Shown one piece after another: positions 9,483 through 17,572 of a DNA stretch of 64,000 nt. The position numbers and the translations under genes are program-made. Each line of letters opens with the position of its first letter. Within the stretch, counting starts at the first letter, position 1. This DNA comes from Rhodosalinus halophilus (GTDB lineage: Bacteria; Pseudomonadota; Alphaproteobacteria; Rhodobacterales; Rhodobacteraceae): the NCBI RefSeq assembly GCF_003298775.1, contig NZ_QNTQ01000004.1:186001-250000 (forward strand), given 5' to 3'. A model generated the notes under the pieces. The model ran no database searches, had not been told where the DNA came from, and worked only from the letters and a program-made list of their open reading frames with translations.

Positions 9483-10069
9483 TCATCCTCTCGGTAAAGG
9501 CTCGCTTTGATCCCGAAGGTGAGAACAGGACACCCCCCTGCTCCGCCGCCCTCGATGCGTGGAATCAGTTGCGAAAGATGCGTCGTGTTGTTGCCGTAGG
9601 AAGAACCTCGGTCGAGTCTGTTAAAGATCTCTTGAAGCTCGTCCGAACGCGTAATGATGACCCCCACGCTCACCGTCCTGAGCATGTAGAGCAGTCGGAA
9701 GTTGTTCAGATCTCGGTCGAAGAAGGGATCTTTGTTGTTCCACTCGACTTCGATGGCAACCCCGTTCTTGAACATGTCGATCTTGTGCGTCGGCGTCTCC
9801 GACTCGATTTCGTCTACGACGATCTTCGTGTCGAAGCGCGTCTCACGCCAGCCGCGGGCTCCAAGAAACTCGTCAATGAACTTCGCCGTCTGGCTCTTGT
9901 TGCCGCCAGGTTTGGTTATGTAGGACTTCTTCAACCTGTAGGCTGACAAGACGTCCATGAGGTCTTTCCACTCGTTCGGGAAGTCGGTGGTCATGATCGC
10001 GCTGGCGTGGTTCCACTCGCCGCAGTAGTAGTTTTCGGCGACGAAGGGGGGCAGGTGGTCACGCAGCAT
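9479..10069 (-). CDS. BglII/BstYI-like type II restriction endonuclease
   Basis: 196 residues. The centre reads THKIDMFKNGVAIEVEWNNK, placing D98, E107 and E109. The D-x8-E-x-E spacing equals D84/E93/Q95 of BglII as I recall it, with Glu in place of the last Gln. The flanking ENYYCGEWNHASAIMTTDFP at the N-terminus and DPFFDRDLNNFRLLYML after the active site also fit the BglII family. Predicted to cut double-stranded DNA, possibly at a GATC-centred site, though specificity is inference. It is first in a two-gene operon with the methyltransferase, which is an unusual endonuclease-first order. An internal Met26 could start a shorter form, but family conservation favours the long one. Confidence 0.85.
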   Translation of the reverse strand: MLRDHLPPFVAENYYCGEWNHASAIMTTDFPNEWKDLMDVLSAYRLKKSYITKPGGNKSQTAKFIDEFLGARGWRETRFDTKIVVDEIESETPTHKIDMFKNGVAIEVEWNNKDPFFDRDLNNFRLLYMLRTVSVGVIITRSDELQEIFNRLDRGSSYGNNTTHLSQLIPRIEGGGAGGCPVLTFGIKASLYREDE

Positions 10070-10091
10070 TTCGTTGGTTTCTTGGAATGTT

Positions 10092-10124
10092 CCTACAACC
10101 TGTAGGCAGTCTGCCCCTAATATA
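10092..10124 (-). promoter_or_regulatory. Candidate promoter and operator of the restriction-modification operon
   Basis: Read on the minus strand, a TATATT -10-like hexamer (10119-10124) precedes a 15-base inverted repeat, CCTACA/TGTAGG with a 3-base centre (10092-10106), which ends 22 bases before the endonuclease start codon. The repeat would lie in the early leader and could be an operator or a small RNA hairpin. A 12-base piece of it recurs inside the endonuclease gene at 9932-9943. No controller protein gene is present in the cassette. Confidence 0.35.
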
Positions 10125-10131
10125 GTCTGGA

Positions 10132-10380
10132 CACAAGGCCGAGATCGGCATCTTCCTCACCCTCACGCCGCCGAAAAGGACGATGATCGCGGAAGCCGCC
10201 GCCGCCGGCCAGTATGAGATGGAAGGGTTCGAGCCCGTCCCGCGCATTCAGATCGTCACCATCGAGGAGGCGCTGGAGCTGCGCGACCGCGCCGTGCGCC
10301 TGCCCGCCCGGCGCGACGACACCTTCAAGCGCGCCGCCCGCGAGGAGGACCGGGGCGCGCAGGGCAAGCTGGACCTCTGA
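10132..10380 (+). pseudogene. C-terminal remnant of the same DNA methyltransferase
   Basis: The frame reads KAEIGIFLTLTPPKRTMIAEA and then EMEGFEPVPRIQIVTIEEALEL. This is the usual C-terminal segment of type III-like DNA methylases (a GIFLTL-x-PP block followed by PRIQIxTIEE), ending at TGA 10378-10380. There is no start codon or ribosome-binding site at the proper place; an internal ATG at 10183 is not convincing. It is in the same orientation as the N-terminal piece at 8640. About the middle two thirds or more of the enzyme is missing and replaced by the restriction-modification island. Confidence 0.75.
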
Positions 10381-10383
10381 GCC

Positions 10384-11130
10384 TCAGCTCGCCAGCTTCT
10401 CCATCACCTCGTCGGAGGCCTCGAAGTTGGTGGTCACGCGCTGCACGTCGTCGTCGTCCTCGAGCGCATCGATCAGGCGCATGAGCTTCTGCATCCCCTC
10501 GAGGTCGAGTTCGGTGGTGTTGAGCGGCTTCCACACGAGGCGCGTGGTCTCGGACTCGCCCAGCTGGTCCTCGAGCGCGGTGGAGACGTCGTTGAGGTCG
10601 GTGTCCGCGCACCAGATCACGTGCCCGTCCTCGGAGCTTTCCACATCCTCGGCGCCCGCCTCGATCGCGGCCTCCAGAACCGCCTCGGCGTCGCCCACGG
10701 AGGCCGGATAGACGATCTCGCCCTTGCGCTCGAACATGAAGCCCACGGACCCCGTCTCGCCCAGGTTGCCGCCGTGCTTGCCGAAGGTCGCCCGCACGTT
10801 CGAGGCGGTGCGGTTGCGGTTGTCGGTCATCGCCTCGACGATCACCGCCACGCCGTTCGGCCCGTAGCCCTCGTAGCGGATTTCCTCGTAGGCCTCGCCC
10901 TCGCCCCCCGTCGCCTTCTTGATCGCGCGCTCGATGTTGTCCTTGGGCATCGAGTTGGACTTAGCGTCCTTGATGGCGAGCCGCAGGCGGGGATTCTTCT
11001 CGGGGTCGGGATCGCCCATCTTGGCGGCGACGGTGATCTCCTTCGACAGCTTCGAGAAGAGCTTGGAGCGCGCCGCGTCCTGCCGCCCCTTGCGATGCTG
11101 GATGTTGGCCCATTTGGAATGGCCCGCCAT
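10384..11130 (-). CDS. yebC: YebC/PmpR family (TACO1-like) protein
   Basis: 248 residues beginning [19 protein letters not shown], the invariant YebC start, with the full family length. Contains the conserved [13 protein letters not shown] and [18 protein letters not shown] blocks. Annotated historically as a DNA-binding regulator; members of the TACO1 branch act on ribosomes stalled at proline stretches. The ATG follows a GGAG ribosome-binding site. An in-frame extension upstream is not supported. Transcribed away from the divergent tct operon. Its 3' end is 3 bases from the convergent methylase remnant, leaving no room for a separate terminator. Confidence 0.95.
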   Translation of the reverse strand: MAGHSKWANIQHRKGRQDAARSKLFSKLSKEITVAAKMGDPDPEKNPRLRLAIKDAKSNSMPKDNIERAIKKATGGEGEAYEEIRYEGYGPNGVAVIVEAMTDNRNRTASNVRATFGKHGGNLGETGSVGFMFERKGEIVYPASVGDAEAVLEAAIEAGAEDVESSEDGHVIWCADTDLNDVSTALEDQLGESETTRLVWKPLNTTELDLEGMQKLMRLIDALEDDDDVQRVTTNFEASDEVMEKLAS

Positions 11131-11332
11131 GATCGTCTCCGCTCCGTGGATGAGGACGACAGGGATATAGGGCCGCGGGCGCGGGGTGTGCAATCCCCGA
11201 CGGCACGGGCGAACGGCCTTCGGCGTTGCCGGACCGGCGCAATCGTGTTCTAGTCCGCCGCGGGGCGGCCGCCGTGCCTGCCCCGAATGCCCACGCCGCG
11301 AAGACGGACGACCGCAGACAGGGAGGAAGACG

Positions 11333-12277
11333 ATGTCCGGAAGGATCCTGAGGGCGCTCGCCGCCGCGACAGCCCTTTTCGCCGCAGGCGCGGCCCATGC
11401 CGAATGGGAGCCGCGCGGCTCGCTCACGCTGCAGATCGGCTTCGGCGCCGGCGGCTCGACCGACACGCTCGGCCGCATCGTGGCCGAGAAGATGGAGGAG
11501 CAGACCGGCTGGAACATCGTGGTCGAGAACCGCCCCGGCGGCGGCGGCATCGCCATGTTCACCGGCATCGCCAACCGGCCGGCCGACGCCTCGGTGATCG
11601 GCCTGGGCGTCAACATGCCGATCCTCGTCAATCTGGTGAACCGGCCCGACGAGATCCCCTTCGACCTCGACAGCTTCACCTATCTGGGCACCGCCGCCAA
11701 GGCCGAGCTCGGGCTCTTCACCCGCGCCGAGGCCCCTTACGACGACGTGCCGGGGCTGGTCGAACACGCCCGGCAAGAGGGCGGCGCGGCCATCGCCTTC
11801 GACGCCAAGCCGCAGGAACTCGCGATGCGCTACGTCGCCCGTCAGGAAGAGGGCGTGGAGTTCCAGTTCCTGTCCACCAAGGGCGGAAGCGAGATCACGC
11901 AGCTTGTGCTCGGCGGGCAGGCGGCCGCGGGGTTCTTCGCCGGCGAGCAGTTCCCCTTTCTGGAGTCGGGCGAGCTGAAGATGCTGGCGAGCTTCAACGC
12001 CACGCGGCACGGCTACGCGCCGGACACGCCGACGCTGCAGGAGCAGGGCTACGACATCTACGTGGACCCCTTCTGGTTCTTCGCGACGACGGCCGGCATC
12101 GACGATCAGGCGCGCGAGGCGCTGGTCTCGGCGATCGACGCGGCGCTCTCGGACGAGGAGGTTCAGAAGCTCGTCCAGAACACCCTGCGCTCGCCGGTCT
12201 TCAATGCGGGCCCAGAGGAGACCGAGAAGATGGTCAAGCAGGGCCTCGACACGGTCGCGCAGCTCTTCGCGCAGTAA
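11333..12277 (+). CDS. tctC: Tripartite tricarboxylate transporter periplasmic binding protein (Bug/TctC)
   Basis: 314-residue periplasmic receptor. The signal peptide spans residues 1-23 ([23 protein letters not shown]) with cleavage before EWEP. The Bug-family loop [14 protein letters not shown] (residues about 36-49) and [13 protein letters not shown] (about 68-80) shape the carboxylate pocket. It delivers a carboxylate to the TctA/TctB membrane pair encoded directly downstream. The ribosome-binding site GGGAGGAAGACG is strong. First gene of tctC-tctB-tctA. The ligand could be citrate, another di- or tricarboxylate or an aromatic acid; sequence alone does not tell. Confidence 0.9.
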   Translation: MSGRILRALAAATALFAAGAAHAEWEPRGSLTLQIGFGAGGSTDTLGRIVAEKMEEQTGWNIVVENRPGGGGIAMFTGIANRPADASVIGLGVNMPILVNLVNRPDEIPFDLDSFTYLGTAAKAELGLFTRAEAPYDDVPGLVEHARQEGGAAIAFDAKPQELAMRYVARQEEGVEFQFLSTKGGSEITQLVLGGQAAAGFFAGEQFPFLESGELKMLASFNATRHGYAPDTPTLQEQGYDIYVDPFWFFATTAGIDDQAREALVSAIDAALSDEEVQKLVQNTLRSPVFNAGPEETEKMVKQGLDTVAQLFAQ

Positions 12278-12286
12278 TCCCCGCGC

Positions 12287-12706
12287 ATGGCGACCGATCG
12301 CTGGCTCGGGCTGTTCTTCGCGGGCTTCGCCGTGCTGCTCTATGCGGTGATCGTGCCATGGCAGGCGGACGCGGTGGGCTACGGCTTCCTGCGTCCGCGC
12401 ACGATGCCGCGGATCGCCGCCGTCGTCATCGGCCTCTGCGGCCTGATCCTGATCTTCCGCCCGCCGGGGGACGCACGCCCGGGCCGCTTCCGCTGGGGCC
12501 GGGCGGCCGTCTTCGCCGGCGTGCTCGTCGCGGGGCTCTGGGCGATGTCCCACCTGGGGTTCCTTCTCGTGGCGCCGCCGCTGGCGCTTGCGGTCATGCT
12601 GCTGGCGCAGGAGCGCCGGCCGCTCTGGCTGGCGCTCGGTGCCGCGGGCGTGCCGGCGCTGATCTGGTTCGCCGTGGCGGTCCTGCTCGACCGGCCGCTG
12701 CCGTGA
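12287..12706 (+). CDS. tctB: Tripartite tricarboxylate transporter small membrane subunit
   Basis: 139 residues with four hydrophobic segments (about residues 6-24, 38-56, 73-92 and 98-135). This is the usual topology of TctB, the small subunit of TTT transporters. It starts MATDRWLGLFFAGFAVLLYA nine bases after the tctC stop. It partners TctA in the inner membrane; sequence conservation in this family is low, so the call rests on topology and its place between tctC and tctA. Confidence 0.85.
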   Translation: MATDRWLGLFFAGFAVLLYAVIVPWQADAVGYGFLRPRTMPRIAAVVIGLCGLILIFRPPGDARPGRFRWGRAAVFAGVLVAGLWAMSHLGFLLVAPPLALAVMLLAQERRPLWLALGAAGVPALIWFAVAVLLDRPLP

Positions 12707-12718
12707 CCGGAGCCCGCG

Positions 12719-14224
12719 ATGCCTGAGCTGAGCGTGGTGCTCGCCGGCCTTGGCGACGCGATCGCGCCCGGCACGATCCTCTTCGTGCTCTTCGGCGTGA
12801 TGCTGGGGCAGTTCGTCGGAGCGGTGCCTGGGATCGGGCCGGTCATGGCCACCGCGATCGCCATTCCCTTCACCTTCTACATGGAGCCGCTCGCCGCGAT
12901 CGGCTTTCTCGTCGGCGTGAACAAGGGCGGTCTCGTCGGCGGCGCGATTCCGGCCGTGCTTCTCAATACGCCGGGCACGCCGGACGCCGCGGCGACCGCG
13001 ATGGACGGCTATCCGCTCGCGAAACAGGGCAAGCCGCTCAAGGCCACCAAGATGGCGCTCTTCTCCTCCGTGACCGGAGACACCTTCAGCGACATCGTCC
13101 TGATCACGGTTTCGGCCCCGCTCGCCGTGCTGGCGCTCAGGATGGGGCCGGTGGAGGTGCTGGGCGTGATGCTGCTGGCCTTCGCGGTGATCGCGGGGCT
13201 CATGGGCCGCTCGCTCGTCAAGGGCGTGATCGCCGTTGCGCTGGGGCTGCTCGCGGCGATGGTGGGCACCGACCCCGAGCACGGCACGCCGCGGCTTATC
13301 TTCGGCGAGTTCCGCGTCTACGACGGGCTGCCGCTCGCCTCGGTCGCGATCGGGATGCTGGCCATCGGCGAGCTTCTGCGGCGGCTGTCGGAGAGCACGG
13401 GCGCGGTGCGGCCCGCGGTGGCGCTGCCGGAGGGCCAGCCGCGCGCCGACCGCAGCGTGAGCTGGGCGGAATACTGGGCCTGCCGGTTCACCCTCGCGCG
13501 GGGGGCGGTGATCGGCACGATCCTTGGCGCGCTGCCCGGCATCGGCTCGACGGCAGCGGCCTTCATGTCCTACGCCTCGGCCCGGCAGGCGGCCAGGGAG
13601 CCCTCGGAATTCGGCAAGGGGAGCCTGCACGGAATCGCCGCGACCGAGTCGGCCAATTCCTCGGTCATGGGGGCCAACATGATCCCGCTGCTCACCCTCG
13701 GCATCCCGGGCAGCGTGAGCGCGGCGCTCATCATCAGCGCCTTCATGATCCACGGCGTGCAGCCCGGCCCCTTCCTCTTCGAGCAGCAGGGACGGCTGAT
13801 CTACGGGCTGTTCGGCGCGATGGTGATCGCGAACCTGCTCAACCTTCTCGTCGGCCAGGTGGGCCTGCGCCTATGGGTCCGCGTCGTGACCGCGCCCGAG
13901 AGCTTCATCTTCGCCGCCGCGCTTCTGATGTGCTTCGTGGGCGTGTCGCTGGCGACGGGCGGACTCTTCGGCGTGGGGGTGATGCTGGCCTTCGCGGCGC
14001 TGGCCTATGTGATGACGGCTTTCGGGCTCTCGGTCGTGGTCTTCATCATCGCCTTCTTCCTCGGCCCGCGGCTGGAGATCTCGCTGTCGCAGACGCTGGC
14101 GCTGCTGAACGGCGACCCGCTGGCGCTTGTGAACTACCCCGTGGCGCTCGCGCTCTTCGGGCTGGCGGGGGTGACGGCGGTGGCGCTCGCGCGGCGGCGC
14201 GACACCGAGAGCGAGACGCGATGA
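12719..14224 (+). CDS. tctA: Tripartite tricarboxylate transporter large permease
   Basis: 501 residues with about 11-12 membrane segments. Contains the TctA signatures GAVPGIGPVMATAIAIPFTF (residues about 34-53) and, in the second half, LPGIGSTAAAFMSYASARQ with GANMIPLLTLGIPGSVSAALI. Together these give the two pseudo-symmetric PGIG and GIPG loops that bind substrate and sodium or proton. Located 12 bases after tctB and co-transcribed with tctC-tctB. Carries out secondary, binding-protein-dependent uptake of a carboxylate. Confidence 0.93.
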   Translation: MPELSVVLAGLGDAIAPGTILFVLFGVMLGQFVGAVPGIGPVMATAIAIPFTFYMEPLAAIGFLVGVNKGGLVGGAIPAVLLNTPGTPDAAATAMDGYPLAKQGKPLKATKMALFSSVTGDTFSDIVLITVSAPLAVLALRMGPVEVLGVMLLAFAVIAGLMGRSLVKGVIAVALGLLAAMVGTDPEHGTPRLIFGEFRVYDGLPLASVAIGMLAIGELLRRLSESTGAVRPAVALPEGQPRADRSVSWAEYWACRFTLARGAVIGTILGALPGIGSTAAAFMSYASARQAAREPSEFGKGSLHGIAATESANSSVMGANMIPLLTLGIPGSVSAALIISAFMIHGVQPGPFLFEQQGRLIYGLFGAMVIANLLNLLVGQVGLRLWVRVVTAPESFIFAAALLMCFVGVSLATGGLFGVGVMLAFAALAYVMTAFGLSVVVFIIAFFLGPRLEISLSQTLALLNGDPLALVNYPVALALFGLAGVTAVALARRRDTESETR

Positions 14225-14264
14225 CCCCTGTTCACGGGCGCTTGCGTCCGGCGGCGCCACGGGG

Positions 14265-16046
14265 TTGTCTGGCGCGGTGACTCAGGATCAGGCCATTCTC
14301 TTCGCGCTGTTCGGCGCGGTCTTCGCCGGGCTGCTCTGGGGGCGGTGGCGCTACGACCTCGTCGCCTTCGCTGCGCTGCTGGCCGGCGTCGTGCTGGGCG
14401 TCGTGCCCCAGGACGCGGCCTTTTCCGGCTTCGGCCATCCCGCCGTGCTGGTCGTGGCGCTGGTGCTGATCGTCTCGGGCGGTCTGACGCGGTCGGGGGC
14501 GGTGCATCTCATCACGCACACGCTGATGGACAAGGCGCGCGGCACGCAGGCCCATATCGCGCTGATGGGCGGCGTGGGCGCGGCGCTGTCGGGCTTCATG
14601 AACAACGTGGCCGCGCTCGCCCTGCTCATGCCGGTGGACATCGCCGTGGCGCGCAAGGCCGGCCGGGCGGCGGGCGTGACCCTCATGCCGCTGGCTTTCG
14701 CGACGATCCTGGGCGGCATGGTCACGCTGATCGGCACGCCCCCCAACATCATCATCGCCACGATCCGCGAGGACGAGCTTGGCGCGTCCTTCGCGATGTT
14801 CGACTTCGCGCCCGTGGGCCTCGCCGTGGCGGTGGCGGGCATGGCCTTCGTCGCGCTCGCGGGCTGGCGGCTGATCCCGGTGCGCGAGGACGCGGGCGCG
14901 GGCGAGCACGAATACAAGCGCTATCTCGCCGAGCTCACCGTGCCCGAGGACAACGACTGCGTCGGCCGGCGCGTCCGCGATCTCTATGAAGCCGCGGAGG
15001 AGGAAGACGTCGCGATCATCGGCCTGATCCGCGAGGGCAAGCGGCGCTACGGGACCTCGGCCAACACCGAGATCCGGGCCGGCGACGCGCTGGTGCTCGA
15101 GGCGACGCCCGAGGCGCTGGAGGAGTTCCGCACCACGCTGTCGCTCTCCTTCGCCGACAAGGAGCGCGAGGAGCGGCTCAAGGCCGAGGGCGAGGGCCTG
15201 ACGCTGGTCGAGGCCGTGGTTCCCGAGGGCGCGCGCATCGCCGGGCGCAGCGTGCAGGCCGTGGGCCTGTCATGGCGCCAGCAGACCCTTCTGCTCGGCG
15301 TCTCGCGGGAGGGGCGGCAGATCACCGAACGGATGCGCCAGACCAAGCTCAGGCCCGGCGACATCCTGCTTCTGCTCGCGCCCAAGGAGCGCGCGAACGA
15401 GGTGGTGGAGTGGCTGGGCGTTTTGCCGCTCGCCGACCGGGGCCTGACCGTCACCGAGAACTCCAAGATATGGACGGCGATCGGCATCTTCGCCGCGGCG
15501 GTGATCGCGGCGAGCGTCGGGCTGCTCTACCTGCCCGTGGCGCTGGGGATCGTCGCGGTGGCCTATGTGCTGATCGGGGTGCTGCCGCTCAGCGAAGTCT
15601 ACGAACAGGTCGAATGGCCGGTGATCGTGCTGCTGGGCAGCCTGATCCCGCTGGGCTCGGCGCTCGAGGACGTGGGCGGGACATCCCTCATCGCCGACGG
15701 CCTGCTGACATTGACGACCGGCTGGCCGGTCTGGGCGGTGCTGGCGGTGCTGCTCGTGGTCACGATGACGCTGTCGGACATCCTCAACAACACGGCCACG
15801 GCCGTCGTGGCCGCGCCGGTGGCGATCGACATGGGTCAGCGCCTCGGGGTCTCGCCCGACGCATTCCTCATGGCGGTGGCGGTGGGCGCCTCCTGCGCCT
15901 TCCTCACGCCGATCGGGCACAAGAACAACACCCTGATTCTCGGCCCCGGCGGCTACCGCTTCGGCGACTACTGGCGCATGGGCCTGCCGCTGGAGGCGAT
16001 CGTGGTCGCCGTCGCCGTCCCGGTGATCTGGCTGGTCTGGATCTGA
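14265..16046 (+). CDS. SLC13/DASS permease with two TrkA-C domains
   Basis: 593 residues from a TTG at 14265. A GTG at 14277 would give 589, and neither start has a clear ribosome-binding site. The first half-transporter (residues about 8-205) has MNNVAALALLMPV and GTPPNIIIATIR, the SNT-type motifs of the SLC13 family. Two RCK_C/TrkA-C domains follow (about 220-300 and 310-385), then the second half with LNNTATAVVAAPVAI. It probably moves sulfate or a di/tricarboxylate with sodium. It follows tctA by 40 bases on the same strand, so it may be co-transcribed, giving two unrelated carboxylate uptake systems side by side. Confidence 0.85.
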   Translation: MSGAVTQDQAILFALFGAVFAGLLWGRWRYDLVAFAALLAGVVLGVVPQDAAFSGFGHPAVLVVALVLIVSGGLTRSGAVHLITHTLMDKARGTQAHIALMGGVGAALSGFMNNVAALALLMPVDIAVARKAGRAAGVTLMPLAFATILGGMVTLIGTPPNIIIATIREDELGASFAMFDFAPVGLAVAVAGMAFVALAGWRLIPVREDAGAGEHEYKRYLAELTVPEDNDCVGRRVRDLYEAAEEEDVAIIGLIREGKRRYGTSANTEIRAGDALVLEATPEALEEFRTTLSLSFADKEREERLKAEGEGLTLVEAVVPEGARIAGRSVQAVGLSWRQQTLLLGVSREGRQITERMRQTKLRPGDILLLLAPKERANEVVEWLGVLPLADRGLTVTENSKIWTAIGIFAAAVIAASVGLLYLPVALGIVAVAYVLIGVLPLSEVYEQVEWPVIVLLGSLIPLGSALEDVGGTSLIADGLLTLTTGWPVWAVLAVLLVVTMTLSDILNNTATAVVAAPVAIDMGQRLGVSPDAFLMAVAVGASCAFLTPIGHKNNTLILGPGGYRFGDYWRMGLPLEAIVVAVAVPVIWLVWI

Positions 16047-16324
16047 GAGCGACGCGCGGGGAATTCTTTGCGCGCGCGCCCGCCCCGCGCTACCGTTGCG
16101 AAGCGACATCGGCAGAAGGACGCGCGGGATGCGACGGTCTCTGGGGCGCACGGTGATCGGGCGGATGCCCGGCAGCCCTCATGGCCAGGCGGAGCAGTGG
16201 TGGCCGCCGGGCGGCACGCGGCGCTGAGCCCGAAGGGCGCGCCCTCGATGCGCCGCGCCCTGCCTGCACGTCACGGCCCGCAGCCAAGGGCCGCTCTCTC
16301 CTGATCGAGCCTTCGGAGGCCACA

Positions 16325-17443
16325 ATGACCCACGCCGAGCTTCGGCCCGAGGCGCGCTGCCTGCGCCTGACCTGGCCTGACGGCAGCCAGAACGACTTTC
16401 CCTTCCTCTGGCTGCGCGACAATTGCGCCAGCAACCGCCACCCCTTTACCGAGGAGCGCATCTTCGACCTGCTCTCGGTGCCCGAGGACATCGCCCCCGT
16501 ATCCACCACGGTCGAGGCCGATGCGCTCAGAGTGGACTGGCCCGACGGAGGCCCGGTCAGCCGCTTCGCGCTCGACTGGCTGCACGCCAATCGCCCCGGC
16601 AAACGGGCCGAGGATCCGGGCGCCGTTCCGCGCGAGGCGTGGCGCGGCAATCTTACGGCCGAGGCCCTGCCCCGCGCCGACGCGACAGCCTTGATGACCG
16701 ACGACGCGGCGCTTGCCGCCTGGATGCGCGCGACGCGCGCCACGGGGCTGTCGATCGTGCAGGGCCTGCCCGACGACCCGCAGGCCGGGCAGGACGTCGC
16801 GCGCCGCATCTCCTTTCTGCGCGAGACGAATTTCGGCGTGACCTTCGAGGTGATATCGAAGCCCGATCCGAACAACTCCGCCTACACGGCCGACGCGTTG
16901 CCGCTGCACAGCGATCTGCCGAACCAGGAGCTCCCGCCGGGCATCCAGTTCCTGCACTGCCTCGCCAATAACGCCGAGGGCGGCGATTCGGTCTTCGCCG
17001 ACGGGCTCGCGCTGGCAGAGGATCTCGCCGAGGCGGACCCGGACGCCTTCGCGGTGCTCTCGACCGTCGCGGTGCCCTTCCGCTTCCATGACCGCGACTG
17101 CGACCTGCGCCACAGACAGAAGGTGCTGACGCTCGACTCCGACGGCCGCTTCTCCGAGATCTGCTGGTCGAACCACCTCGCCGCGCCGCTGGACATGGCG
17201 CCGGACACGATCCGGGCCTACTATCGCGCGTGGCGCGCGCTCGCCGCGCTGATGCGCGCGCCGCGCTACCTGCTGAACCTTCGGCTCGAAGCGGGCGAGA
17301 TGGCCGTCTTCGACAACCGCCGCATCCTGCACGGGCGCAGCGCCTTCGACCCCTCGACCGGGCAGCGGCACCTGATTGGCTGCTACGTCGACCGCGCCGA
17401 GTTCGACAGCCGGCTGAGGGTTCTGGCACGTGCGGGGCACTGA
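16325..17443 (+). CDS. Gamma-butyrobetaine hydroxylase-like Fe(II)/2-oxoglutarate dioxygenase
   Basis: 372 residues. The N-terminal GBBH-like domain (DUF971, about 10-95) is followed by a TauD-type double-stranded beta-helix. The iron-binding facial triad is visible as H195 and D197 in LPLHSDLPNQE and H336 in RRILHGRSAF, with the 2-oxoglutarate-binding arginine a few residues later. It probably hydroxylates a betaine or trimethylammonium compound, as in carnitine metabolism. The N-terminal domain normally holds a cysteine cluster after WLRDNC. Here only that one cysteine remains (NCASNRHP), so zinc binding is doubtful. The ribosome-binding site CGGAGG lies before the ATG. Confidence 0.82.
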   Translation: MTHAELRPEARCLRLTWPDGSQNDFPFLWLRDNCASNRHPFTEERIFDLLSVPEDIAPVSTTVEADALRVDWPDGGPVSRFALDWLHANRPGKRAEDPGAVPREAWRGNLTAEALPRADATALMTDDAALAAWMRATRATGLSIVQGLPDDPQAGQDVARRISFLRETNFGVTFEVISKPDPNNSAYTADALPLHSDLPNQELPPGIQFLHCLANNAEGGDSVFADGLALAEDLAEADPDAFAVLSTVAVPFRFHDRDCDLRHRQKVLTLDSDGRFSEICWSNHLAAPLDMAPDTIRAYYRAWRALAALMRAPRYLLNLRLEAGEMAVFDNRRILHGRSAFDPSTGQRHLIGCYVDRAEFDSRLRVLARAGH

Positions 17444-17572
17444 ACGTGCGGCCGGGGCGTGCGCCGCCCCCGGCCGGCGGCGGGATGCCCGAGACCCATC
17501 GAAGCAAGCTTCGCGGGCCACTTTCCTGCAAGGCTGCTGGACAAGCTGCGCGGGGCGGGGCAGAGGGCGCGC

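Larger units (their letters stand above)
8796..10131. mobile_element. Lower-GC island carrying a restriction-modification cassette
   Basis: Between the two methylase remnants the base composition drops sharply: 31 of 60 bases are G or C at 9001-9060, against roughly 70 percent in the flanks. The island holds exactly two genes on the minus strand. No transposase, integrase or clear terminal repeats are visible. The boundaries are inferred from where similarity to the methylase family stops (about 8795) and resumes (about 10132), and are uncertain by some bases. Confidence 0.7.

Noticed and set aside
8796-10131. An insertion sequence or integron carrying the restriction genes
   Set aside because: No transposase, integrase, terminal inverted repeats or convincing target-site duplication could be seen at either junction.
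10183-10380. A separate 65-aa gene starting at the internal ATG
   Set aside because: The frame is already open and family-like from about 10132, so this is the end of the broken methylase, not a new gene.
16129-16227. A short open frame (about 32 codons) upstream of the GBBH-like gene
   Set aside because: A poor ribosome-binding site, no recognisable features, and composition like random GC-rich sequence.
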